Assembly: GCA_934454435.1 (NCBI GenBank)
Contig: CAKSGA010000098.1
Span: 1 to 8,441 of the forward strand
Reading direction: 5' to 3'
Source: an uncultured Oscillospiraceae bacterium
GTDB lineage: Bacteria; Bacillota; Clostridia; Oscillospirales; Ruminococcaceae
DNA: 8,441 bases
Both the position numbers and the translations under genes were made by a program. Positions 1-5,642 of the stretch are shown in pieces. The stretch's first letter is position 1; each line of letters opens with the position of its first letter. The notes under the pieces are model-generated. The model searched no databases and had not been told where the DNA came from. It was given only the letters and a program-made list of their open reading frames with translations.

Positions 1-605
1 CCCATGGTCATAGCCTCTGTCTGGTCATGTGTTACGTAGATGAATGTAGTACCCAGCTTCTTGTGGAGCTTGGAGAGCTCGGTTCTCATCTGTGCACGGA
101 GCTTAGCGTCCAGGTTGGAAAGCGGCTCGTCAAGCAGGAAGACCTGAGGATCACGTACGATAGCACGGCCGAGCGCTACACGCTGTCTCTGACCGCCGGA
201 GAGAGCCTTCGGCTTTCTGTCGAGCAGGTGGGAGATGTCAAGGATCTTGGCAGCCTCTTCAACGAGCTTCTTGATCTCGTCCTTCGGAACCTTACGGAGC
301 TTCAGACCGAAAGCCATGTTGTCGAATACGGACATGTGAGGATACAGAGCGTAGTTCTGGAATACCATTGCGATATCTCTGTCCTTAGGAGCAACGTCGT
401 TTACAAGACGGTCGCCGATGAACATCTCGCCCTCGGAGATCTCCTCCAGACCTGCGATCATACGAAGGGTGGTGGACTTACCGCAGCCGGAAGGGCCTAC
501 GAGTACGATGAACTCCTTGTCCTTGATATTCATGGTGAAATCGGAAACGGCAACAACGCCGCCCGGGTAACGCTTGTATATGCCTCTGAGTGATAAGCTT
601 GCCAT
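1..605 (-). CDS. Carbohydrate ABC transporter ATP-binding protein (MsmK/UgpC/MalK type), 5' part only
   Basis: This is the N-terminal ~201 residues of a cytoplasmic ATPase that powers uptake of sugars or oligosaccharides by an ABC importer. The family is usually about 365-375 residues, so the C-terminal regulatory domain lies outside the window. All nucleotide-binding motifs are intact: Walker [10 protein letters not shown] at 37-45, Q-loop Gln83, signature LSGGQ at 135-139, Walker B VFLLDE at 155-160, D-loop SNLD at 163-166 and H-loop His193. The aromatic A-loop is Tyr13. The ATG at 605-603 is set by AGGAGGT 8 bases upstream (614-620). No permease or binding-protein gene lies on its 5' side. 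A lone copy with its own promoter fits the shared, multitask ATPases of Firmicutes, but the 3' side is not visible. Its codon use (more CGT and AGA for Arg) differs from the CGC/CGG-rich neighbours, as expected of a highly expressed gene. Confidence 0.96.
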   Translation of the reverse strand, partial: MASLSLRGIYKRYPGGVVAVSDFTMNIKDKEFIVLVGPSGCGKSTTLRMIAGLEEISEGEMFIGDRLVNDVAPKDRDIAMVFQNYALYPHMSVFDNMAFGLKLRKVPKDEIKKLVEEAAKILDISHLLDRKPKALSGGQRQRVALGRAIVRDPQVFLLDEPLSNLDAKLRAQMRTELSKLHKKLGTTFIYVTHDQTEAMTM

Positions 606-677
606 TTGAAATGACCTCCTGATATTACTAAAATATTTCAGAACCCACAGGGATCCCTAGCTATTGTCGCTACTAAT

Positions 678-686
678 ATAATACCA
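678..686 (-). promoter_or_regulatory. Candidate extended -10 promoter of the ABC ATPase gene
   Basis: Read on the minus strand this is TGGTATTAT, an extended -10 box (TGn plus TATTAT). It would start transcription near 671, giving a leader of about 65 bases. The -35 region 17 bases upstream is a weak T-rich stretch. A better TTGACT at 714-719 is too far away (30 bases) to pair with it. The leader holds a 10-base palindrome, AGGGATCCCT, at 649-658. Confidence 0.45.
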
Positions 687-885
687 AAATACGGCGAAAA
701 ATAAAAGAGCCTAAGTCAACAAATATTTTTTCACGACTTTATGTATATTCACCAACACCTACAAAACAAGCACAAGAAAACAGCATGGCTGCTAGTGGTA
801 TTGCACAAAAAACACCCTGGTTCAGACCACAAATCAAAAACGCATGCACAATTTTTGGAGATTATGCTAAAAGAGCAAGTCTGAA

Positions 886-912
886 TTTGTGCATTACACC
901 ACAAAATCTGCG
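886..912 (+). repeat. Imperfect direct repeat, copy 1, with TTTGTG/CACAAA dyad
   Basis: The unit begins TTTGTG, has an 8-base spacer, then CACAAA, followed by ATCTGC. It closely resembles the unit at 992-1018, about 106 bases downstream. The arms are perfect 6-base inverted repeats, which would suit a dimeric DNA-binding protein. Function is inferred only. Confidence 0.5.
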
Positions 913-925
913 AAATAATTTTCAC

Positions 926-943
926 ACAATACACATATATTGT
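926..943. repeat. Inverted repeat ACAATA-N6-TATTGT
   Basis: A perfect 6-base dyad with a 6-base spacer lies between the two TTTGTG/CACAAA units. It could be another protein-binding site or chance in AT-rich DNA. A similar ACAAT/ATTGT palindrome occurs upstream of the antiporter gene at 3530-3540. Confidence 0.3.
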
Positions 944-991
944 TTTGAGGGACATGCCAGCGATAAATGCTGACAGAATTGCGGCGGGATT

Positions 992-1018
992 TTTGTGCAC
1001 ATATACCACAAATCTGCA
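992..1018 (+). repeat. Imperfect direct repeat, copy 2, with TTTGTG/CACAAA dyad
   Basis: The unit has TTTGTG, a 9-base spacer, CACAAA, then TCTGC. It repeats the unit at 886-912 with few differences. It ends about 19 bases before a possible -10 box (TATTAT, 1037-1042) of the DUF4830-like gene, so it sits where an operator or activator site would be expected. No good -35 box accompanies that -10. Confidence 0.5.
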
Positions 1019-1078
1019 CCACCGCCGTTATGTTCCTATTATATTACAAAGACGAACAACTGTCAAGGAGGGAGAAGC

Positions 1079-1522
1079 ATGACAGATACGAAGAAGCGCT
1101 CCCGGGCGCCGGTGGTGATAGCGCTGATGATGCTTGCAGCTGCGGGGATCTGGCTGGGGTTCCGGCTGCTGTGGAGCGGGGACAGCGGCATTCCCGGCGA
1201 AACTGAGCGCCAGCGCACGGAGTACATAGAGAGCTTCGGCTGGAGCACGGGCTCAGTCCCCTGCGAGGTAAAGGAAATACGCATTCCTGTGAATTTTGAC
1301 GAGGTGTACGAGGAGTACAATGACATTCAGCGCAGCCAGGGGTTCGACCTGCGGAAATACCGGGCGCACACCGTCCGTCAGTTCACATATGAGATCACCC
1401 GCACCGATGATGACCCGGTGCCGCTCCTTGCGCATCTGCTGGTAGAAAACGGCGTGATAATCGGTGCAGACATCACTTCAGCGCAGGCGGGAGGATTTAC
1501 CGGGGCGCTTGCAGGGGAATAG
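1079..1522 (+). CDS. Small membrane-anchored DUF4830-like protein
   Basis: This 147-residue protein has a charged N-terminus (residues 1-9), one hydrophobic segment at about 11-32 that acts as a membrane anchor or uncleaved signal, and an outside domain. The domain has the features I know from DUF4830, a family of unknown function common in Clostridia: EYIESFGW at about 47-54, an E-x-I-x-I-P segment followed by FDEVYEEYNDIQ, then GFDLRKY and a YEIT strand near 103-106. It ends in a hydrophobic strand plus GxD. The ATG at 1079 is chosen because AAGGAGG (1065-1071) lies 7 bases upstream. An in-frame ATG at 995 would add 28 residues before this site and has no ribosome binding site. It appears to be a single-gene unit closed by the hairpin at 1523-1565. 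Family assignment is from motif memory; function is unknown. Confidence 0.85.
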   Translation: MTDTKKRSRAPVVIALMMLAAAGIWLGFRLLWSGDSGIPGETERQRTEYIESFGWSTGSVPCEVKEIRIPVNFDEVYEEYNDIQRSQGFDLRKYRAHTVRQFTYEITRTDDDPVPLLAHLLVENGVIIGADITSAQAGGFTGALAGE

Positions 1523-1565
1523 AAAAAGTGGCGCTGCGTCATTGACACGGCGCCGCTTTTGTTGT
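1523..1565 (+). terminator. Intrinsic terminator after the DUF4830-like gene
   Basis: An 11-base stem, AAAAGTGGCGC (1524-1534) with GCGCCGCTTTT (1550-1560), has one G-U type pair and a 15-base loop. The TTTT of the 3' arm continues into TTGT. The A-run on the 5' side makes the hairpin roughly usable in both directions. The loop and 3' arm also hold the -35 box and spacer of the next gene's promoter. Confidence 0.8.
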
Positions 1566-1570
1566 ACAAT
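1542..1570 (+). promoter_or_regulatory. Sigma-A promoter of the transglutaminase gene
   Basis: TTGACA (1542-1547), a 17-base spacer, then TACAAT (1565-1570): a perfect -35 and a 5/6 -10. Transcription should start near 1577, leaving a leader of about 47 bases. The -35 lies in the loop of the upstream terminator hairpin and the spacer includes its 3' arm. The -10 overlaps the 8-base palindrome TTGTACAA (1562-1569). Confidence 0.85.
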
Positions 1571-1600
1571 GTCCTTATAAATTGTTCAATTTCCTTATAA
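1567..1600 (+). repeat. Two-copy direct repeat with 20-base period in the leader
   Basis: CAATGTCCTTATAA at 1567-1580 recurs as CAATTTCCTTATAA at 1587-1600, 13 of 14 bases identical. The second copy contains TATAAT (1596-1601), but no suitable -35 box lies 17 bases before it. Confidence 0.5.
1579..1592. promoter_or_regulatory. Operator-like dyad AAATTG-TT-CAATTT
   Basis: A perfect 6-base inverted repeat with a 2-base centre lies just downstream of the predicted start point (~1577). A bound repressor would block transcription of the transglutaminase gene at this position. No regulator gene is adjacent, and a small AT-rich palindrome can arise by chance. Confidence 0.35.
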
Positions 1601-1623
1601 TTAAGTAAAAAGCAGGTGGATCC

Positions 1624-2994
1624 ATGAAAAGATCATACATTATATTCGGCGTTCTTTCCGCAGTCGCTGTTGCGGGAGGGATCACAGCAGCGGCGCTTCT
1701 GGGCTCCGGAAGCTACGGCGGGAGCAGCTCGGTGCCGGAGTTCATACCCCTCAGCACCACGTCCGCTTCCGGCTCTGGCGAGGAGCCGCTCCCGCAGACC
1801 ACGGCTTCTTCCACCGGAAGCTCCACACCGGGCTCCACGGCTTCGGCAGATACCAGCTCCACGACCTCTGACGGCACCTCGCCAACGGCTCCCCTGACCC
1901 TCACCGAACCGCCGGAGAGCACCTCTTCACCTGAAGAAACCTCAGTGCCCGTCACGACCTCCACGACCACCGCAGCCACCACGACCACCGCTTCCACCAG
2001 TACTTCCGCTGCCAGCACCGGGAGCCCTGCGACCTCCGCCTCAACGTCAGCGGAGCCCGATCAGGCACAGGAAAACATCCTTGTGACCTCCGGCGACCCG
2101 CTGCACCATATCCGTTTCGAGTTCGGCAGAAGCACCGTGAAGTTCTCCGGGGTGTACGCCGGGGACAAGCTCACCGACCTCAGCCTGTACAAGCCGAAGC
2201 GTCAGTCCGCCGACCTTACGCTGCAGGGCGACAGCTTCACCGGGAGCCTGGACGTTTCCGGCCTTGAACCCGGATACTATGTAATGATAGCCCGGCTCGC
2301 CTCCAACGAGGGAATGTACTACGTTTTCGAGATGACCTCCGGGGGCTCCCGGGCGGTGCCTGCTGACGTGCTCCCGGCGGCTTCAAACCTTGCTTTCGTG
2401 GACGCCCCCCTGGAGCTTTCTGAAAGCGGAGTGCTCCACCAGGTAACGGTCAGTGACGATATACAGACCGCCCGGGAGCTCCTGAAAGAAGTCCGGAAGC
2501 TCTCTGACGGGATCTGCGCAGGTCTTACCAGCGACTACGACAAGGTGCGTGCCCTGTGCGAGTGGGTGTCCCTGAACATTTTCTACGACAAGGACGCTTC
2601 AAAGAACGGCGTCACCGAGGAAGAAGTGTCGCTGGAATATGTGCTGAAAAATCACCGCTCGGTGTGCTTCGGCTGGTCAAACCTGTTCGCAGCGCTCTGC
2701 CAGGCGCAGGGAATAGACTGCCTGAATGTCTCCGGAAGCGTTGTGACCGGCAGCCGCTGCTTCGCCCAGACCTCCCCCTCTGACGAGCGCTCCCACTCCT
2801 GGGACATGGTCATCTGTGACGGTCGCATAGTCTGGGTGGACACCGTGTGGAACTCCTCGAACTGCTACGACAAGGGGTATTACTTCCAGGGAAACTACGA
2901 CATGCAGTATTTCGACATCGACCCGGTGCTGTTATCCCACGACCACCGTATCGCCCGTCTGGAGCACAGGGACTACTACGGTCTGCTGTCCTGA
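1624..2994 (+). CDS. Exported transglutaminase-like cysteine protein with Ser/Thr linker
   Basis: This 456-residue protein has a basic N-terminus and a hydrophobic segment at about 5-27 (signal anchor or signal peptide, no lipobox Cys). A very Ser/Thr/Pro/Ala-rich linker follows at about 44-145, then a probable beta-rich module (150-260) and a transglutaminase-like domain (about 270-425). The domain shows the expected triad order: Cys348 in SVCFGW at the start of a helix, His391 in RSHSWD, and Asp406 in WVDTVW. It should therefore be an active papain-fold enzyme acting outside the membrane as a protease, crosslinker or peptidase; the substrate cannot be read from sequence. The start follows AGGTGGA at 1614-1620, a weak and close ribosome binding site, while the promoter is strong. 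No sortase motif ends the chain. The 3' end overlaps the convergent EIIA-like gene by 19 bases. Confidence 0.88.
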   Translation: MKRSYIIFGVLSAVAVAGGITAAALLGSGSYGGSSSVPEFIPLSTTSASGSGEEPLPQTTASSTGSSTPGSTASADTSSTTSDGTSPTAPLTLTEPPESTSSPEETSVPVTTSTTTAATTTTASTSTSAASTGSPATSASTSAEPDQAQENILVTSGDPLHHIRFEFGRSTVKFSGVYAGDKLTDLSLYKPKRQSADLTLQGDSFTGSLDVSGLEPGYYVMIARLASNEGMYYVFEMTSGGSRAVPADVLPAASNLAFVDAPLELSESGVLHQVTVSDDIQTARELLKEVRKLSDGICAGLTSDYDKVRALCEWVSLNIFYDKDASKNGVTEEEVSLEYVLKNHRSVCFGWSNLFAALCQAQGIDCLNVSGSVVTGSRCFAQTSPSDERSHSWDMVICDGRIVWVDTVWNSSNCYDKGYYFQGNYDMQYFDIDPVLLSHDHRIARLEHRDYYGLLS

Positions 2995-3470
2995 CTTTCC
3001 AGCGGGCGGGGGAAGTACTCCGCAGCGAGGGTGCCGGTGCGCTTCAGGCCCGGCAGCGTGTGGAGCTCAGTCACCCGGGAGCTGTCGCAAAATGTCACAA
3101 CAGCGCCTGCCCTGCCTCTGCAGAAATCCTCCCGGGAAATGCGGCAGACCGGTTCCCCGGCGGGAGCCATGTCCCCGGGACTCAGCAGGAATTCCGCTGC
3201 GCCGGGGAGCGTCACGTCAAGCTCCAGACCGTCCCCCATTCTCACCCTGAATGACCTTTCCTCCGCCGCTATGACCGCACAGTCCGCCGGGGCGCATATC
3301 TCCACCGCCGGGACGAACCGGTAATACAGCCGGAAGATCCCCGCAACACCCACTGCAAAGCCCTCGCCCAGACGCCCGGGCTTCTCCGCAGTCTCCCCGG
3401 AATTAAGCACGCTCGCCGGGAAAACCTCCCCCGCTGCCGGAGTATAAAGCCGCCGTACTTCTCTTTCCAT
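2976..3470 (-). CDS. EIIA(Glc)-fold protein lacking both active-site histidines
   Basis: This 164-residue cytoplasmic protein follows the plan of the glucose-type PTS EIIA domain. It has TPAAGEV at 10-16 (as APxxGE), LGEGFAV at 34-40, CAPAD at 59-63, GDGLELDV at 79-86, GDMAPAGEPV at 99-108 and a GAVVTF strand near 122-127. In true EIIA(Glc) the two catalytic His flank the DxGVEL segment, 15 residues apart (His75 and His90 in E. coli). Here the matching positions, also 15 apart, are Arg72 and Thr87. It therefore cannot carry the usual phosphate, and a structural or regulatory role is more likely; no EIIB, EIIC or HPr gene is nearby. The ATG at 3470-3468 follows AAGGAGA (3478-3484) by 7 bases; an upstream in-frame ATG at 3533 is not supported. 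It overlaps the transglutaminase gene tail to tail. I see no clear promoter. The fold call is strong; the function is open. Confidence 0.82.
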   Translation of the reverse strand: MEREVRRLYTPAAGEVFPASVLNSGETAEKPGRLGEGFAVGVAGIFRLYYRFVPAVEICAPADCAVIAAEERSFRVRMGDGLELDVTLPGAAEFLLSPGDMAPAGEPVCRISREDFCRGRAGAVVTFCDSSRVTELHTLPGLKRTGTLAAEYFPRPLESQDSRP

Positions 3471-3529
3471 GAACCTCTCTCCTTTTGATGAAACTGCCGC
3501 AAAACGCCCAAAATTCAACACTTCCCGAC

Positions 3530-3550
3530 ACAATTATTGTTTACAATTAT
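3530..3550. repeat. Palindrome ACAATTATTGT plus direct repeat ACAATTAT
   Basis: ACAATTATTGT (3530-3540) is a perfect 11-base palindrome, and ACAATTAT occurs at 3530-3537 and again at 3543-3550. The block sits directly upstream of the antiporter -35 box and between two divergent genes, so it could bind a regulator of either gene. This is inferred from position only. Confidence 0.35.
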
Positions 3551-3552
3551 CC

Positions 3553-3581
3553 TTGAATTAGCCGTGCCGATACGATATAAT
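3553..3581 (+). promoter_or_regulatory. Sigma-A promoter of the antiporter gene
   Basis: TTGAAT (3553-3558), a 17-base spacer and a perfect TATAAT (3576-3581). The predicted start is near 3588, giving a leader of about 46 bases. Confidence 0.85.
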
Positions 3582-3633
3582 ATATTCTGGGTCAATTGAT
3601 CTATTTTTATAGGTGGAAAAGAAGGGGAAAAAT

Positions 3634-4887
3634 ATGGTAGATTGCTTTAAGAATCTGGCGATAATCCTCATCTCAGCAAAGCTGATGGGACTTGTCGCAA
3701 AAAAACTGAAGGCTCCGCAGGTTGTCGGACAGATACTTGCCGGGCTGATAATCGGACAGGCGGTGCTCGGCTGGGTAGAAGCCGACAGCTTCATCAAGAC
3801 CCTGGCAGAGATCGGAGTCGTTATACTGATGTTCTCCGCCGGGCTGGAAACCAACCTGCGTGACCTGCTGAAAACTGGTCCCGTAGCGTTCTGTATAGCG
3901 CTTGCGGGAGTGCTCGTACCGCTGGGCGGCGGATTTCTGATGTACACCATTTACTGCAACATCGTCCCGGACGCCGCCATGGGCGGGAATGTCTTTAACC
4001 AGGCGCTGTTCATCGGCACGATAATGACTGCAACGTCAGTCAGCATAACGGTCCAGGCGCTGCGGGAGCTGGGGCACCTTAAAAGCCGTATCGGCACCAC
4101 CATCGTCAGTGCTGCGATAATCGACGATGTTATCGGGATCATCGTCCTTACGGTCGTAATAGGTATCGAGGGTGGCAAGGACGAAAGCGCTTCCACCATG
4201 ACCGGCTCGCCCATCGCAGACGTGTTCATCAAGACAGGGCTGTTCATCGTGTTCGCATTCGGCGTGGGCTTCCTGATGTACTATCTGTTCAAGTTCCTGG
4301 ACAAGAAGTTCTACCATCAGCGCCGCATCCCGATATTCGGACTGGTATTGTGCTTCCTGATGGCTTACTGCGCTGAAACGTTCTTCGGCATTGCGGATAT
4401 CACCGGCGCTTACGTTGCGGGAATAATCCTCTGCAACCTCAGGGACGCCGAGTACATCGCCGGAAAGATGGACATCAGCTCCTACATGCTGTTCGGACCG
4501 GTGTTCTTCGCAAGTATCGGACTGAATATCTCCTTTGACGGCTTCACGCTTGACCTGCTGTGGTTCTCGATAGCGTTCGTGATAGTTGCGCTTATCGGCA
4601 AGATAATCGGCTGCGGGCTGGTCGCAAAGCTCTTCAAGAACAGCTGGGCGGACTCCCTCAAGATAGGCGTCGGCATGATGACCCGTGGCGAGGTAGCACT
4701 TATCGTGGCGAACAAGGGTCTTTCGGTGGGAATGGTCGAACAGCGATACTTCCTGGCGGTCATTCTGCTGATAGTGGTTTCCTCCATCTCCGTGCCGATA
4801 ATCCTCAAGCTGCTCTTCAAGGGAAGCACCCCAGACGGCGGACACCCGGACGACAGCGTGACGGAAGAAGTCCCGGCGGAAGTCTGA
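3634..4887 (+). CDS. Cation:proton antiporter, CPA2 (NapA/KefB-like) family
   Basis: This 417-residue inner-membrane protein with about 12-13 hydrophobic segments exchanges protons for Na+ or K+, serving pH and ion balance. Family marks are GQILAGLIIGQAVLG in the first third, FSAGLETNL near 70-78, an unwound-helix segment TATSVSITVQAL, and the paired ion-binding aspartates Asp164-Asp165 in IIDDVIG. Near the C-terminus comes MMTRGEVALIVANKG (Arg351, Glu353). An adjacent Asp pair is the hallmark of electrogenic CPA2 transporters. The chain stops soon after the last membrane segment with an acidic tail, so there is no RCK/TrkA-type nucleotide-binding domain as in Kef proteins. The ATG at 3634 is chosen over a GTG at 3613 because AAGGGG (3622-3627) lies 6 bases before it. 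It is a single-gene unit. The transported ion cannot be decided from sequence. Confidence 0.93.
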   Translation: MVDCFKNLAIILISAKLMGLVAKKLKAPQVVGQILAGLIIGQAVLGWVEADSFIKTLAEIGVVILMFSAGLETNLRDLLKTGPVAFCIALAGVLVPLGGGFLMYTIYCNIVPDAAMGGNVFNQALFIGTIMTATSVSITVQALRELGHLKSRIGTTIVSAAIIDDVIGIIVLTVVIGIEGGKDESASTMTGSPIADVFIKTGLFIVFAFGVGFLMYYLFKFLDKKFYHQRRIPIFGLVLCFLMAYCAETFFGIADITGAYVAGIILCNLRDAEYIAGKMDISSYMLFGPVFFASIGLNISFDGFTLDLLWFSIAFVIVALIGKIIGCGLVAKLFKNSWADSLKIGVGMMTRGEVALIVANKGLSVGMVEQRYFLAVILLIVVSSISVPIILKLLFKGSTPDGGHPDDSVTEEVPAEV

Positions 4888-4897
4888 AAGTCACAAG

Positions 4898-4932
4898 GCA
4901 AAATAAAACCGGGCGACCATCGGCCGCCCGGT
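4898..4932 (-). terminator. Intrinsic terminator of the flavodoxin-fold gene
   Basis: An 8-base GC-rich stem, ACCGGGCG with CGCCCGGT (4908-4915 and 4925-4932), has a 9-base loop. Read on the minus strand it is followed by TTTTATTTTG, a good U-tract just after the oxidoreductase stop. On the plus strand no T-run follows, so it is only a poor terminator for the antiporter. Confidence 0.85.
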
Positions 4933-4939
4933 AACAATA

Positions 4940-5563
4940 TTATCTGATAAAGTTCGTGCGTATCGGCTTCTCAGGAACGGGACATGCGATACCCGCAGCC
5001 TTTCCTGCTTCGATACAATTGAGCAGCCAGGTCATGTTCCTTGCAAGGGACGTGAGGGTCTGAACGCCCTCGATGTCCTGGAGCACCTGCTCGGGAGTGT
5101 TCCCGTGGACCTGGTTCCAGTACTGGGAGCCCACCACCGGCATATTGTTGATGGTGAAGTACTTGTTGAGCTGGTCGAATGCTGCGGAAGCACCGCCCCT
5201 GCGGCAGCTTACGACACCCGCAGCCGGCTTGAACATCATGCTCTTGCCTCCGGAATAGAACGCCCTGTCCATGAACGAGCCCATAGCGCCGCTTATCGCC
5301 GCATAGTGCACCGGGGAACCGAATATAAATCCGTCAGCCTCGGCGGCCTTTCTGACGAACTCATTCACAACGTCGTCTATCGCACATCTGCCAAGACCTT
5401 TCTTACAGGCTCCGCAGCCTATGCAGCCGGAAATGGGCTTATTGCCTGCCCAGAATATCTCGGTGGAAACGCCGAGCTTCTCAAACTCCGCTGCGGCCTG
5501 CCGGAGAGCCATGTCGGTGCAGCCGTGCTCATGGGGACTTCCGTTTACTAATAATACTTTCAT
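4940..5563 (-). CDS. Flavodoxin-fold NAD(P)H-dependent oxidoreductase with four-cysteine motif
   Basis: This 207-residue cytoplasmic protein has the NADPH-dependent FMN reductase/flavodoxin-2 fold. The phosphate loop NGSPHEHGCT (7-16) binds FMN. GSPVHYAAISG (82-92) plus a helix ending FMDR, and VVSCRRGG (117-124), form the rest of the flavin site. Cysteines 47, 50, 53 and 60 (CxxCxxC-x6-C) match the compact cysteine motif of iron-sulfur flavoproteins, so a [4Fe-4S] cluster is likely though not proven; such proteins move electrons to small acceptors. The ATG at 5563-5561 has AGGAGGT (5568-5574) 4 bases upstream. It is a single-gene unit with its own promoter and terminator, divergent from the EamA gene 79 bases away. 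The physiological electron acceptor is unknown. Confidence 0.9.
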   Translation of the reverse strand: MKVLLVNGSPHEHGCTDMALRQAAAEFEKLGVSTEIFWAGNKPISGCIGCGACKKGLGRCAIDDVVNEFVRKAAEADGFIFGSPVHYAAISGAMGSFMDRAFYSGGKSMMFKPAAGVVSCRRGGASAAFDQLNKYFTINNMPVVGSQYWNQVHGNTPEQVLQDIEGVQTLTSLARNMTWLLNCIEAGKAAGIACPVPEKPIRTNFIR

Positions 5564-5593
5564 ATGTACCTCCTGTAGGGTTATTACAGGAAT

Positions 5594-5622
5594 ATTATAT
5601 ACCAGAAGCGCAGAAAATGCAA
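5594..5622 (-). promoter_or_regulatory. Sigma-A promoter of the flavodoxin-fold gene
   Basis: On the minus strand: TTGCAT (5622-5617), a 17-base spacer and a perfect TATAAT (5599-5594). The predicted start is near 5587, about 24 bases before the ATG. It fills most of the gap to the divergent EamA gene, for which I could not find an equally clear promoter. Confidence 0.85.
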
Positions 5623-5642
5623 CTGGTTTTCAGGAGCTTTCA

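Larger units (their letters stand above)
606..1078. other. AT-rich intergenic region without a convincing gene
   Basis: This gap separates the divergent ABC ATPase and DUF4830-like genes and is clearly richer in A and T than the coding regions around it. The open frames inside it are short and low in complexity, and they lack ribosome binding sites. It contains the ATPase promoter and leader on the left (606-720), then repeated TTGTGCA/TGCACAA motifs at 801-808, 845-851, 887-893 and 993-999, and dyads at 886-905, 926-943 and 992-1012. No riboswitch or structured RNA was recognised. Confidence 0.7.

Noticed and set aside
27..593. A 188-codon plus-strand frame over the ABC ATPase
   Set aside because: It is the complement of a gene with every ATPase motif intact, and it has no family features of its own.
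749..1009. An 86-codon minus-strand frame in the AT-rich gap, and a 62-codon plus-strand frame at 785-973
   Set aside because: They have no ribosome binding site and a random, Cys-rich or low-information composition, and both span the repeat motifs.
886..1018. CRISPR-like repeats
   Set aside because: There are only two imperfect units about 106 bases apart, with no uniform spacers and no cas genes.
995..1078. Earlier start (ATG at 995) for the DUF4830-like protein
   Set aside because: It would place the strong AAGGAGG site inside the coding region and add an unstructured Pro/Cys/Tyr-rich stretch before the natural charged N-terminus.
1753..2060. Tandem ACC/ACG-rich stretch as a DNA repeat element
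   Set aside because: It is simply the coding sequence of the Thr/Ser-rich linker, with mixed codons and no fixed repeat unit.
3613..3633. GTG start at 3613 for the antiporter
   Set aside because: The ATG at 3634 has AAGGGG 6 bases upstream and gives a normal N-terminus for the family.
4036..4845. A 269-codon minus-strand frame opposite the antiporter gene
   Set aside because: The composition (Asp, His, Tyr, Arg rich, no fold signature) is that of an antisense shadow of a membrane protein gene.
4908..4932. Hairpin as an intrinsic terminator of the antiporter gene
   Set aside because: No T-run follows on the plus strand. The U-tract is on the minus side, so it is assigned to the oxidoreductase gene.
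5421..5642. 74 extra N-terminal codons for the EamA transporter
   Set aside because: The stretch overlaps the divergent oxidoreductase gene and promoter, while AGGAG before 5643 marks the real start.
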